Below are positions 6,317 to 15,082 of a stretch of DNA of 32,598 bases, in pieces (within the stretch, counting starts at the first letter, position 1; every line of letters starts with the position of its first letter). A program made the translations under genes and the position numbers. A model generated the notes under the pieces. The model did no database searches and was not told the origin of the DNA. It saw only the letters and a list, made by a program, of their open reading frames with translations. The DNA is from an uncultured Collinsella sp. (GTDB lineage Bacteria; Actinomycetota; Coriobacteriia; Coriobacteriales; Coriobacteriaceae), in NCBI GenBank assembly GCA_959602645.1, contig CAUGTZ010000027.1, positions 1 to 32,598 on the forward strand. The letters are read 5' to 3'.

Positions 6317-8119
6317 ATGTCTCAGAGAAGCACCAGTCCGCTCAAGCGTTCCACCGTGCGCCGCACGCTGCAGCGTTTTTGGGACGTCACGCGCACGCAG
6401 CCGTTGATCGTCTTTCTCTCGGTGTTCTCGTCGGCGGGCTACATCTTTTTGCTCACGTTTGCCAACACCTACGTGATGGCCCTCATCGTCGACCGCGTCC
6501 AGGCCGGCCCCGTGGCGGGCGACCAGGTGTTTGAGGTCTTTGGCCCTTACATTTTGGCGCTCGTGCTTGTTAACCTGGTGGGCCAGATTCTCTCCAAGCT
6601 GCAGGACTACACCGTCTACAAGCTCGAGATCGCGGGCAACTATCACCTGGCGCGCCTGTGCTTTGATACGCTCTCCAACCAATCTATGACATTTCACACC
6701 AGTCGCTTTGGCGGATCGCTCGTCAGCCAGACGAGCCGTTTTATGAGCGGCTATACGGGGTTGGTGGACGTGACGGCGTACTCGCTCATTCCCACCATCA
6801 CCTCGGTCATCTGCACGGTGGCGGCGCTCGCCCCGGTGGTGCCCGCGTTTACCGTGATCCTGGTGGGCATCATGGTCGTCTACATCGCGTTTGTCTGGCT
6901 TATGTACAAGCGCATCATGCCGCTTTCGGCTGCGACGTCCGCCGCTCAGAACAAGCTCTCGGGCGTGCTGTCCGACGCGGTCACGAACATCCTGGCCGTC
7001 AAGACCTGCGGGCGCGAGGACTTTGAGCGCGACCTGTTCGACACCGCCGACCGCGCCGCATGCGATGCCGAGACGGTCTCGATGCACGCCATGATGCAGC
7101 GCAACTTTACGACTTCGGGCCTCATCGTCATCACCATGGCGGTGGTGAGCGTGTTTGTGGCGGGCGGTAACGCGTGGTTTGGCATCTCGGCCGGCGCGCT
7201 CGTCATGATCTTTACCTATACGTACAACCTCACTATGCGTCTGAACTACGTGAGCTCCATGATGCAGCGCATCAACCGCGCGCTCGGTGATGCGGCCGAG
7301 ATGACGCGTGTGCTGGACGAGCCGCGTCTGGTGGCAGACGACGAGAACGCCCCCGAGCTCAAGGTGGGCGAGGGCGCGATTGATTTTGAGCACCTGAGCT
7401 TTGCATACCGTGACGCCGCGGCGGGCGAGAGCGTGTTCGACGACCTGACGCTCCATGTGGCGGCGGGCCAGCGCGTGGGCCTGGTGGGCAAATCGGGCTC
7501 GGGCAAGACGACGCTCACCAAGCTGTTGCTGCGCCTGGACGACGTGCAGGGCGGCCGCGTGCTCGTGGACGGTCAGGACGTTTCGCGCTGCACGCAGCAG
7601 AGCCTGCGCCGCCAGGTTGCCTACGTGCCGCAGGAGGCGCTGCTGTTCCACCGCTCCATTCGCGAGAATATCGCCTACGGCCGCGCGGGCGCCACTGACG
7701 AGCAGATCCGCGAGGCCGCACGCCTGGCCAATGCCCTGGAGTTCATCGACCGCCTGCCCCGTGGCTTCGACACCATGGTGGGCGAGCGCGGCGTCAAGCT
7801 TTCGGGCGGCCAGCGCCAGCGTGTGGCCATCGCCCGTGCCATCCTCACCGACGCACCGATTCTGGTGCTCGACGAGGCGACGTCTGCCCTCGATAGCGAG
7901 TCCGAGGCGCTGGTGCAGGAGGCGCTCGAGAACCTGATGCACGGCCGCACCTCCATTGTGGTGGCGCATCGCCTGTCCACCGTGGCCTCGCTCGACCGCA
8001 TCGTGGTGCTGGCGGATGGCGAGATCGTCGAGGATGGTACGCATGCGCGGCTCGTCGAGGCGGGCGGCGAATACGCGAGCCTGTGGAGCCGTCAGACCGG
8101 CGCATTTTTGGAGGCGTAA
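6317..8119 (+). CDS. ABC transporter, fused permease and ATPase (MdlB/MsbA-type exporter half)
   Basis: 600 aa with one membrane domain and one nucleotide-binding domain. About residues 35-325 hold six transmembrane helices; 345-600 hold the ATPase. Walker A is GKSGSGKT starting at G391-K392, the Q-loop is AYVPQEA, the signature is LSGGQRQR, Walker B is ILVLDEATSALD and the H-loop His is in VVAHRLST. Half-exporters of this type dimerise and extrude drugs, lipids or peptides. No partner gene lies adjacent, so it probably forms a homodimer. GAAAGGA (6305-6311) sets the start. Substrate cannot be told from sequence. Confidence 0.93.
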   Translation: MSQRSTSPLKRSTVRRTLQRFWDVTRTQPLIVFLSVFSSAGYIFLLTFANTYVMALIVDRVQAGPVAGDQVFEVFGPYILALVLVNLVGQILSKLQDYTVYKLEIAGNYHLARLCFDTLSNQSMTFHTSRFGGSLVSQTSRFMSGYTGLVDVTAYSLIPTITSVICTVAALAPVVPAFTVILVGIMVVYIAFVWLMYKRIMPLSAATSAAQNKLSGVLSDAVTNILAVKTCGREDFERDLFDTADRAACDAETVSMHAMMQRNFTTSGLIVITMAVVSVFVAGGNAWFGISAGALVMIFTYTYNLTMRLNYVSSMMQRINRALGDAAEMTRVLDEPRLVADDENAPELKVGEGAIDFEHLSFAYRDAAAGESVFDDLTLHVAAGQRVGLVGKSGSGKTTLTKLLLRLDDVQGGRVLVDGQDVSRCTQQSLRRQVAYVPQEALLFHRSIRENIAYGRAGATDEQIREAARLANALEFIDRLPRGFDTMVGERGVKLSGGQRQRVAIARAILTDAPILVLDEATSALDSESEALVQEALENLMHGRTSIVVAHRLSTVASLDRIVVLADGEIVEDGTHARLVEAGGEYASLWSRQTGAFLEA

Positions 8120-8182
8120 CGACTCCATACGTGGGACAATCGTGCCCGTAGTTTTGTTGTGCCGCTGAGCCGAGGAGTCGTT
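8118..8182 (+). promoter_or_regulatory. Inverted repeat enclosing the nth leader
   Basis: AACGACTCC (8118-8126) and GGAGTCGTT (8174-8182) are perfect 9-bp reverse complements. The right arm contains most of the ribosome-binding site GAGGAG (8172-8177) and ends next to the ATG at 8183. In read-through mRNA from the ABC gene the stem would cover the ribosome-binding site. It may be chance; no other evidence supports it. Confidence 0.3.
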
Positions 8183-8845
8183 ATGCCACGCGAGACCAAT
8201 GCCGCCAAACGCGAACGCGCCGTTGAGGTGTGCGAGCGCCTCAACCGCCGCTATGGACCGGTCGAGTGTTTCTTGGACCACGAGAATCCCTTTAGGCTGC
8301 TCATCGCGGTACTGCTCTCGGCTCAGACGACCGACGCGCAGGTCAACAAGGTGACGCCCCAGCTGTTTGCCCAGTGGCCCACGCCCGAGGCCATGGCGGG
8401 GGCAAGTGTGACCGACGTGGCGGACACCATTAAGTCACTCGGCTTTTATAAGAGTAAGGCCAAGCATGCTGTGGAGGCCGCGCAGATGATTGTTGCCGAC
8501 TACGGCGGCGAGGTGCCGGCCGACATGAAGGAGCTTGTAAAGCTGCCGGGCGTGGGGCGCAAGACGGCGAACATCGTACTCAACGTTGGGTTTGGCATCG
8601 TGGAAGGCATCGCGGTGGATACGCACGTCAACCGCATCGCGCACCGCCTGATGCTGAGCCCCAAGACGCATGCCAAGGAGCCGCTCAAGACCGAGCAAGA
8701 TCTGCTCAAGATTTTGCCGCACGAGTATTGGGAGTCGGTCAATCACCAGTGGATCACCTTCGGTCGCGAGATTTGCGATGCCCGTAAGCCCAAGTGCGAC
8801 GAGTGTCCGCTGGCGGATTTGTGTCCCAGCGTACGGGTGGGCTAG
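8183..8845 (+). CDS. nth: Endonuclease III
   Basis: 220 aa, the normal length. The HhH motif LPGVGRKTAN contains the catalytic lysine K127, which forms the Schiff base with the abasic sugar; AVDTHVNR contains the catalytic aspartate D146. The C-terminal cluster loop C198-x6-C205-x2-C208-x5-C214 binds [4Fe-4S]. The enzyme removes oxidised pyrimidines and nicks abasic sites in base excision repair. GAGGAG at 8172 sets the start. Unlike the MutY-like gene at 1136, this relative keeps its cluster. Confidence 0.97.
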   Translation: MPRETNAAKRERAVEVCERLNRRYGPVECFLDHENPFRLLIAVLLSAQTTDAQVNKVTPQLFAQWPTPEAMAGASVTDVADTIKSLGFYKSKAKHAVEAAQMIVADYGGEVPADMKELVKLPGVGRKTANIVLNVGFGIVEGIAVDTHVNRIAHRLMLSPKTHAKEPLKTEQDLLKILPHEYWESVNHQWITFGREICDARKPKCDECPLADLCPSVRVG

Positions 8846-8925
8846 GTTACAAGGGTGGGGCGTCACCACTTTTGCGTATCTCCGGGCGGCACAAATCGAG
8901 GCGCGGCCGGTGCCCGCGGCGCTCG

Positions 8926-10083
8926 CTACGACTCCCGAAGCAAGAACTCTTCTGCCGGCACAACCGATGCGCCCTCGGTATCGTAGCGCTCGGAGCCGTG
9001 ATATACGACGGCTCGGTCCTTTGCGGGAATGCCAAGTTCGGAACCAACAGAGCGTAGGTATCGAGCAAATGTGTCGCGATAGGTAGCGCCCGATTTGATT
9101 TCGAATGCCTGTGGGCGAGCCGGCTCTGTTAGATCGATAAGGTCGATCTCTCGTTTGCTGTCGTCGCGATAAAAGACAAGCGTGGGCTCGATGCCTCTGT
9201 TGAGATATGCCTTCTGGCGTTCTGAGACAACGAGGTTTTCGAATATTTCCCCGCTTAGGGGGTGGTTCATGAGGCTGCGCTCGTCGTGAATTCCAAGCAG
9301 ATGGCAAAGTAGCCCCGTGTCGTAGAAGTACAGTTTTGGCGCTTTGGTAAGCCGCTTGCGCATGTTTCCAGCATATGGCTGAAGTAGGAACACCAAATAG
9401 CTTGACTGCAGGATCGAAAGCCACGAGCCGATCGTCGCCGTGGCGACTCCCACATCAGCGGCGAGTCTTGATAGGTTGAGCAGTCCTCCCACGCAAGCCG
9501 CGCACAGCCCGATCATTTTTCTAAAGGAGCTCAGGTTGCGCACGTCGAGAAGGCCGCCCGCGTCGCGTTCCACATAGGTCATAAGGTAATTTTGGTAGAA
9601 CATGTCGATGGGGATGCCCGCATCATATATGCGCGGGTATCCCCCGCGAATCAGGTAGGTGTCAAGCGAGATTTGCGTATCGCTGAGCTCCTGGTAGGAG
9701 AGAGGTAAGAGCTTGAGCATGCCGACGCGCCCGGCAAGCGATTGCTGGATGTTGTGCATGAGCAAAAAGTTTTGCGAGCCGGACAATACATACTGGCCGG
9801 TCTTTCCGCGTTCGTCGGAGGCGACCTGAATCATGCTGAACAGCTCCGGTGCATATTGGGCCTCGTCGATGATCAGATGATCGGGGCGCCTGCTGATAAA
9901 GCCGACGGGGTCATCGAGTGCGGCGCGACGGACTTCCGGGTTCTCGAGGTTGAGATATTCATATTCAGGAAAAACGGCCTTGATGAGAGTTGACTTGCCG
10001 CTTTGGCGTGGCCCCGTAAGCGAGACGACGGGAAACCATTCTGACATGTCGCGTAGCTTCTGGGCCATGGTTCGCTCAATCAT
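8926..10083 (-). CDS. AAA ATPase with C-terminal DUF4143 domain
   Basis: 385 aa. The N-terminal AAA_14 ATPase has Walker A GPRQSGKS (24-31), Walker B HLIIDEAQ (D73, E74) and the sensor-like YVLSGSQNFLL. DUF4143 occupies the C-terminal half, with the usual helical region and then EIDLIDL...QAFEIKSG (about 315-345), which resembles a PD-(D/E)xK nuclease-like core. These ATPases are common accessory genes in gut anaerobes; a biological role is not established. It is the only gene on the minus strand in the first 16 kb, transcribed divergently from mfd across a 401-bp gap with iterons. Codon use is less biased than in neighbours, which suggests transfer. Confidence 0.88.
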   Translation of the reverse strand: MIERTMAQKLRDMSEWFPVVSLTGPRQSGKSTLIKAVFPEYEYLNLENPEVRRAALDDPVGFISRRPDHLIIDEAQYAPELFSMIQVASDERGKTGQYVLSGSQNFLLMHNIQQSLAGRVGMLKLLPLSYQELSDTQISLDTYLIRGGYPRIYDAGIPIDMFYQNYLMTYVERDAGGLLDVRNLSSFRKMIGLCAACVGGLLNLSRLAADVGVATATIGSWLSILQSSYLVFLLQPYAGNMRKRLTKAPKLYFYDTGLLCHLLGIHDERSLMNHPLSGEIFENLVVSERQKAYLNRGIEPTLVFYRDDSKREIDLIDLTEPARPQAFEIKSGATYRDTFARYLRSVGSELGIPAKDRAVVYHGSERYDTEGASVVPAEEFLLRES

Positions 10084-10219
10084 TTTTAACGCCCTTCGTG
10101 TCTAGCATCGCATGCTCGTAGGCATGCTTTTGGTTCGAAAGTCTCGTACCGAGTTTGTCGGTATCTGCCGGGTTGCGTGGCAGGTCTTTGGGATTTGCCA
10201 CATCGGCAAGGCAAAAAAA

Positions 10220-10288
10220 CCATAATTACTAACTAGAAGTTACCACAACTGTAAAGTAGGAATTGCCATAATTGCAAAGTAATACAGG
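10220..10288. repeat. Three tandem 23-bp degenerate iterons
   Basis: Copies begin at 10220, 10243 and 10266, exactly 23 bp apart. Their first 16 bases are CCATAATTACTAACTA, CCACAACTGTAAAGTA and CCATAATTGCAAAGTA. In the junctions TTACCACAACTGTAA and TTGCCATAATTGCAA the ends are inverted 4-mers. The block is A/T-rich and lies 137 bp upstream of the DUF4143 ATPase start and about 200 bp upstream of mfd. It resembles a multi-site operator. The remainder of 10084-10430 shows no gene. Confidence 0.6.
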
Positions 10289-10400
10289 TAGAAGCTGGTA
10301 ATTGGTGCTGTCCGATCAGGCTGTTTTGTGCCGAGGGCGTTCAGGCATGCGCGTTTTGGGGTAGCTGTTTGGCGTGCGCTGGCGTGTCCATCTCATGCGC

Positions 10401-10459
10401 TACCATGACAGGCAATGAAATCCGCCGCATACCCGCCGAGCTTGCCCCGGCGGGCTTTT
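10401..10459 (+). promoter_or_regulatory. Candidate promoter -10 box and terminator-like leader hairpin before mfd
   Basis: TACCAT (10401-10406) is a candidate -10 box without a good -35 box. About 25 nt later CCCGCCG (10432-10438) pairs with CGGCGGG (10448-10454), followed by CTTTT (10455-10459). This terminator-shaped hairpin lies within the mfd leader, 25 nt before the ATG, with no gene before it on this strand that it could terminate. An attenuator or a short leader RNA is possible. Confidence 0.4.
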
Positions 10460-10484
10460 AGCGTTGCAATGCCGGAGGAACAGC

Positions 10485-13400
10485 ATGCTCATTCACCGTA
10501 TAGCCGCGCAGCTCTACACTGCCGAGGCGCTGCAGACCGTCGAGGCCGGACTCGATGCTGGCGAGGACGTGACGCTGGCTGTGTCGCAGTCGGGCCGCAC
10601 GCTTATGGCGGCCGCCCAGTTTGCGCGTCGTCCGCGCCCGACGGTCTATATCGTGAGTGGCGAGGATGCGGCTGATCGCGCCGCGCGTAGCCTTGCCGCC
10701 TACGTGGGCCTGGCACACGTGTGCCGCTTTCCCGAGCGCAAGGACTATCCGTGGCGCGAACAGGCGCCCGACGACGCCGTGGTGGCGCAGCGCTGCGAGG
10801 CTCTGGGGCGCATCGTGCGCGGGGACAACTGCATCATGGTTGCCTCGGCCCGTGCGTTGCTGCGCTGTGTGCCGCCGGTCGAGAGCCGCTACTGGGAGTC
10901 CACCACCTTTGCGGTGGGCGAGGAAATTCCCTTTGACGAGGTTCCGCAGCGCCTGGTGGGCATGGGCTACACCAATGCCGGGGCCGCCGACGCGCCCGGC
11001 CTGTTCCGCGTGCACGGCGATACCGTCGAGGTGTTCCCCGCGCAGGAGAAGGCACCCGTACGCATTGAGTTTTTTGGCGACGAGATCGATCGCATCCGTC
11101 GTATGGTGAGCTCCACGGGGCAGACCATCGGCAATGAGGACAGCATCGAGATCTTCCCGTGCCGCGAGTTGGCGCTCACCGACGAGGCCGTCCACAACAT
11201 GCATGTGGCGCTCTACCGCGCCAGCCAGGACGACAGCAAGTTGGCGGCGCTGCTCGAGATGGTGGATGCGCGCATCGTCACGCCTGAGCTCGACCGCTTT
11301 TTGCCGGTGATGTACGGCCAGACCGTGAGCCCGCTGTCGCATGTGAGCGGCAAGGCGCTCGTGGTGCTGTCCGAGCCGCGCTCGCTGTTCGACGATTGCC
11401 TGCGCGCCTACGAGGATATCGAGGCGCGTGCCGGCGAGGCGGGGGTCGACCGTCTGGATGGCCTGTACGTGCGTGCCCAGCAACTCGACTTTGGCTCCCA
11501 GCAACGCCTGAACTATGTGAGCCTCATCCGTGCCGGCGGTGCGGTGACGGCCGAGCTCAAGATTGAGCAGCCTGCCATCGCAGGCTCGGACAACCGTTTT
11601 ATGACGCGCATCCAGGAGGTCGTGGGCAAGCGCTATGCCTGCGTGTTTGCCATCCCCGACCGCGGTGCGCGCGAGTCGATGGAGCTCACCTTTGGCGACG
11701 AGGGCGTTACCTTTGAGGAGTCGCTGACGGCCGCCCCCGAAAATGCCGGCGCTATCGGCGACCGCGTGCGCGTGGCAGCAGCGGATTCCGCCGACCGTGC
11801 CGCACGCCAGGAGGCCCATGCTTCCATTCGCGAGCGTAAGGCCGATGCGCTCAATGCCCGCTCGCTCGAGGCGGGCGCCGCGCAGGCTGCCGCCGGCGCC
11901 GCCGTGCCCACCATCTCGCGCGGGCGCGTGACCTTTGTGGACGCTGCCCTGCCGCAGGGCGTGGTGGTGCCCGACGCCAATTTGGCCGTGTTCTCGATCG
12001 CCGACCTCAACGCCCGCATGGATGCCAACCGCGCGCGCAGCCGCCGCAAGGTTGACATTACGCAGATTACCTTCCCGTTTAAGCCGGGCGACTATGTGGT
12101 GCACGCTACCCACGGCATCGCGCTCTTTAGCGAGATCGCGCGCCAGGAAGTGGGCGGCAAGGAACGCGACTACTTTTTGCTGGAATACGCCGATGGCGAC
12201 AAGCTCTACGTGCCGCTGGAGCAGGTTGACCGCATTACGCGCTACGTTGGTCCCGACGGCGATAAGCCGCGCCTGACCAGGCTCAACACCGCCGACTGGA
12301 CGCGTGCCACCAACAAGGCGCGCAAGAATGCCAAAAAGCTGGCGTTTGACCTGGTCGACCTGTATACGCGCCGCTCGTCGATTACCGGCATCGCCTGTCC
12401 GCCCGACACGCCCGAGCAGATTGAGATGGAGGAGAGCTTCCCCTACGACGAGACGCGCGACCAGCTGGAGGCTATCGCCGACATTAAGGCGGACATGGAG
12501 GCGCCCAAGCCCATGGACCGCCTGCTGTGCGGCGACGTGGGTTTCGGCAAGACCGAGGTCGCCCTGCGCGCGGCGTTTAAGTGCGTGGACTCCGGCCGCC
12601 AAGTCATGGTGCTCTGCCCCACGACCATTCTGGCCCAGCAGCACTACGAGACATTCTTTGAGCGCTTTTCCCCGTTTGGCCTCGAGGTCGAGGTGCTCAG
12701 CCGCTTCCGCACCCCGGCGCAGCAAAAGCGCGCGCTCAAGGCGTTTGCCGAGGGCACGATCGATGTGCTGATCGGCACACACCGTCTGCTTTCGGCCGAC
12801 GTGAACCCCAAGAACCTGGGCCTGGTGATCATCGACGAGGAACAGCGCTTTGGTGTGCAGCACAAGGAGCAGCTCAAGAACCTGCGCGAGCAGATCGACG
12901 TGCTCACGCTTTCGGCCACGCCCATCCCGCGAACCATGCAGATGGCCACGAGCGGCGTGCGCGATATGAGCCTGATCACCACGCCGCCGACCGGGCGCCG
13001 TCCCGTGATCGTGCACGTGGGGGAGTACGACCCCGACGTGGTGAGCGCGGCGATCCGTCTGGAAGTGGGCCGCGGTGGCCAGGTGTATTACGTGTCCAAC
13101 CGCGTCAAGACCATCGACGATGCCGTGGCGCGCGTGCACGAGGCCGCGCCCGAGGCGCGCGTGGGTGTGGCACACGGCAAGATGAGCCCGCGCGAGGTCG
13201 AGGACGTGATGATCGAGTTCGCGACCAAGAAGATTGACGTGCTCATCGCCACGACCATCGTGGAGAGCGGTATCGACAACGCAACGGCCAACACGCTCAT
13301 CATCGAGGACTCGCAGCGCCTGGGCCTGGCACAGCTCTACCAGCTCAAGGGCCGCGTGGGCCGCTCAGCCACGCAGGCATACGCGTACTTTATGTTCCCC

Positions 13401-14117
13401 GGCGAGCTGCCGCTTACCGAGGAGGCCACGGCACGCCTGACCGCGCTTTCCGAGTTCCAGGATCTGGGCAGCGGCATGCGCATCGCCATGCGCGACCTGG
13501 AGATTCGCGGCGCCGGTTCGCTCATGGGTGCCGAGCAGCACGGTAACCTGTCGAGCGTGGGCTTCGACCTGTTTACGCAGATGCTGGGACAGGCCGTGGC
13601 CGAGGCGCGCGGCGATGACGATGCCGGCGTGGAGGCGGCGAGCGTGGGCATCAACCTGCCGGCCGACTACTTCTTGTCCGAGGAGTACATGCCGGCGGTG
13701 GACCAGCGCGTGCTCGTGTACCGCAAGCTCGCGGCGGCTGAGGACCTGGAGAGTGTCGACGAGGTGCAGGAGGAGACCGAGGCTGCGCATGGTGAGCTGC
13801 CATTGGCGGGACTCAACCTGTTCAACCGCGCGCGCATCCGCATTCGCGGCGAGCGCCTGGGGCTCGAGAGCGTCACGCTCAGCGGTGGGCGCATTACCTT
13901 CCTGGGGGTTGACGTTCCCAAGAAGGTAGCCTTTGAGTTCAAGAATCGCTATGGCGCGGTGAACTTCCCCAAGAGCCGCAAGCTGTCGGTGCCCTACAAG
14001 GCGGGCGCCGGCGCGGGCAGCGGCCTGGGTCGCGGCCTCGACGCCAACGACGGCGCCGGCCCCGTAGCTGCGGCGCTCATGCTGCTGCAGCAGCTGGGCG
14101 CGAGCGACGATGACTAA
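10485..14117 (+). CDS. mfd: Transcription-repair coupling factor Mfd
   Basis: 1210 aa, full length for the family. The UvrB-like UvrA-binding module fills the N-terminus. The CarD-like RNA-polymerase-interacting domain starts near F532 (FKPGDYVVHATHGIALF). The RecG-like translocase has Walker A GDVGFGKT (683-690), the DEEQ box D784-Q787 and late motifs QLKGRVGRS and GSLMGAEQHG. The C-terminal D7 domain follows. Mfd pushes stalled RNA polymerase off DNA and recruits UvrA to the transcribed strand. GCCGGAGGAA (10471-10480) sets the start. A Gly/Ala-rich tail of about 30 residues precedes the C-terminus. The opposite strand has a very long open frame here, a by-product of GC-rich codon use. Confidence 0.98.
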   Translation: MLIHRIAAQLYTAEALQTVEAGLDAGEDVTLAVSQSGRTLMAAAQFARRPRPTVYIVSGEDAADRAARSLAAYVGLAHVCRFPERKDYPWREQAPDDAVVAQRCEALGRIVRGDNCIMVASARALLRCVPPVESRYWESTTFAVGEEIPFDEVPQRLVGMGYTNAGAADAPGLFRVHGDTVEVFPAQEKAPVRIEFFGDEIDRIRRMVSSTGQTIGNEDSIEIFPCRELALTDEAVHNMHVALYRASQDDSKLAALLEMVDARIVTPELDRFLPVMYGQTVSPLSHVSGKALVVLSEPRSLFDDCLRAYEDIEARAGEAGVDRLDGLYVRAQQLDFGSQQRLNYVSLIRAGGAVTAELKIEQPAIAGSDNRFMTRIQEVVGKRYACVFAIPDRGARESMELTFGDEGVTFEESLTAAPENAGAIGDRVRVAAADSADRAARQEAHASIRERKADALNARSLEAGAAQAAAGAAVPTISRGRVTFVDAALPQGVVVPDANLAVFSIADLNARMDANRARSRRKVDITQITFPFKPGDYVVHATHGIALFSEIARQEVGGKERDYFLLEYADGDKLYVPLEQVDRITRYVGPDGDKPRLTRLNTADWTRATNKARKNAKKLAFDLVDLYTRRSSITGIACPPDTPEQIEMEESFPYDETRDQLEAIADIKADMEAPKPMDRLLCGDVGFGKTEVALRAAFKCVDSGRQVMVLCPTTILAQQHYETFFERFSPFGLEVEVLSRFRTPAQQKRALKAFAEGTIDVLIGTHRLLSADVNPKNLGLVIIDEEQRFGVQHKEQLKNLREQIDVLTLSATPIPRTMQMATSGVRDMSLITTPPTGRRPVIVHVGEYDPDVVSAAIRLEVGRGGQVYYVSNRVKTIDDAVARVHEAAPEARVGVAHGKMSPREVEDVMIEFATKKIDVLIATTIVESGIDNATANTLIIEDSQRLGLAQLYQLKGRVGRSATQAYAYFMFPGELPLTEEATARLTALSEFQDLGSGMRIAMRDLEIRGAGSLMGAEQHGNLSSVGFDLFTQMLGQAVAEARGDDDAGVEAASVGINLPADYFLSEEYMPAVDQRVLVYRKLAAAEDLESVDEVQEETEAAHGELPLAGLNLFNRARIRIRGERLGLESVTLSGGRITFLGVDVPKKVAFEFKNRYGAVNFPKSRKLSVPYKAGAGAGSGLGRGLDANDGAGPVAAALMLLQQLGASDDD

Positions 14118-14119
14118 CG

Positions 14120-14154
14120 GGTCGACGCTACAAACGCCCCATTTGGGCAATCTG
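14120..14154. repeat. 35-nt hairpin repeat (copy 1)
   Basis: Begins GGTCGACGCTACAA and ends GGGCAATCTG, with the stem GCCC/GGGC between. A second copy of identical length lies at 27006-27040. The outer 10 and 9 bases are identical, while the stem bases differ but still pair. It sits immediately after the mfd stop. Confidence 0.6.
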
Positions 14155-14173
14155 GTTCCATCGAAAGGAAAGC

Positions 14174-15037
14174 ATGTTCGGGTACATCTATAAGAAAGAC
14201 GCCGCTGCTATCGCGGTTATCCTTGCCCTCTGCCTGGGCGTGGGCAGTTTCTTCGATTATCAGATTTCGAGCGCGCTGTTCAACATCGGCAGCATGTACG
14301 GTCGCTTTGTCGAGGCGGCCGGCGAGCTACCGTTTGAGCTGACGGCGAGCATCGCGGGCGTTATGCTCGTGCGCTCGGCACGCCCCGATTCCAAGGCGAG
14401 CAAGTGGCTCGCCGCGCTCGGCATCCTCGTCAACATTGGCCTGGCCGGCTACGAGGTCGTTTCGTCCCTGAGGGTTGGCGGCAAACTCATCGCAGCTCAG
14501 TTGGTGCTGACGTTTGTGCTGGTCATCGCTGCCAACCTTATCGCCTACCGCCTCACACGCGACACCGATCCCGACGAGCTCACGCGCTGGGCGTTGATGG
14601 TGCTTGCCGTGTGGGTCGCTCAGGCCATTATCCTCAACGTGATCGTCAAGCCGCTGTGGTCGCGCCCGCGCATGCGCGTGATCGAGGTCACGCCGGGGCT
14701 CAATTTTCAGCCGTGGTGGGTAATCGGCAATCCCGATAAGTGGAGCTATATTGCCGCCGGCGTGATCAAGGACGGCTTTAAGTCGTTCGCGAGCGGGCAC
14801 ACCGCGCACGCGGCGATCGGCCTTATGCTCGCCGGGCTTCCCGCGGCGGCCTTTAAGGAAAGGCCGTCGCGCCGCCGCGTGGTCTTTTGGGCTGCCGCTG
14901 TGGTTGCGGCGCTCGTCGCTTTTGGCCGCATCGTGATCGGAGCGCACTTTTTGAGTGACGTGAGCTGCGGCTTTGCCCTGGTGCTGGCACTTGAGTGTCT
15001 TGCCGCGCGCATTGCCTATCCCAACGGCGTACAATAG
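14174..15037 (+). CDS. PAP2-family membrane phosphatase
   Basis: 287 aa, with about six hydrophobic segments. The three PAP2 motifs are present: K159 in KPLWSRPRM; S207-G208-H209 in FASGHTAHA; and R252 through H258 in GRIVIGAHFLSD. The two catalytic histidines are H209 and H258. Relatives dephosphorylate lipid phosphates such as undecaprenyl pyrophosphate or phosphatidic acid on the outer face of the membrane. GAAAGGAAAG (14163-14172) sets the start. Which lipid it uses cannot be told from sequence. Confidence 0.9.
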   Translation: MFGYIYKKDAAAIAVILALCLGVGSFFDYQISSALFNIGSMYGRFVEAAGELPFELTASIAGVMLVRSARPDSKASKWLAALGILVNIGLAGYEVVSSLRVGGKLIAAQLVLTFVLVIAANLIAYRLTRDTDPDELTRWALMVLAVWVAQAIILNVIVKPLWSRPRMRVIEVTPGLNFQPWWVIGNPDKWSYIAAGVIKDGFKSFASGHTAHAAIGLMLAGLPAAAFKERPSRRRVVFWAAAVVAALVAFGRIVIGAHFLSDVSCGFALVLALECLAARIAYPNGVQ

Positions 15038-15082
15038 CCCCGTTTGAATCATCTGGCCGATACCCGGTAAGAGAGGATTGCC

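Noticed and set aside
10415..10675. Short open frame starting in the mfd leader and overlapping mfd
   Set aside because: No ribosome-binding site, no conserved sequence, and it runs through the hairpin and into the mfd gene in another frame.
10458..13175. Very long open frame (about 900 codons) on the minus strand opposite mfd; similar ones opposite the ABC exporter (6188-8281) and recQ (27086-29224)
   Set aside because: Their products are rich in His, Arg, Ala and Gly with no domain, they have no ribosome-binding site, and the opposite strand encodes a full conserved protein. GC-rich codon use makes such shadows.
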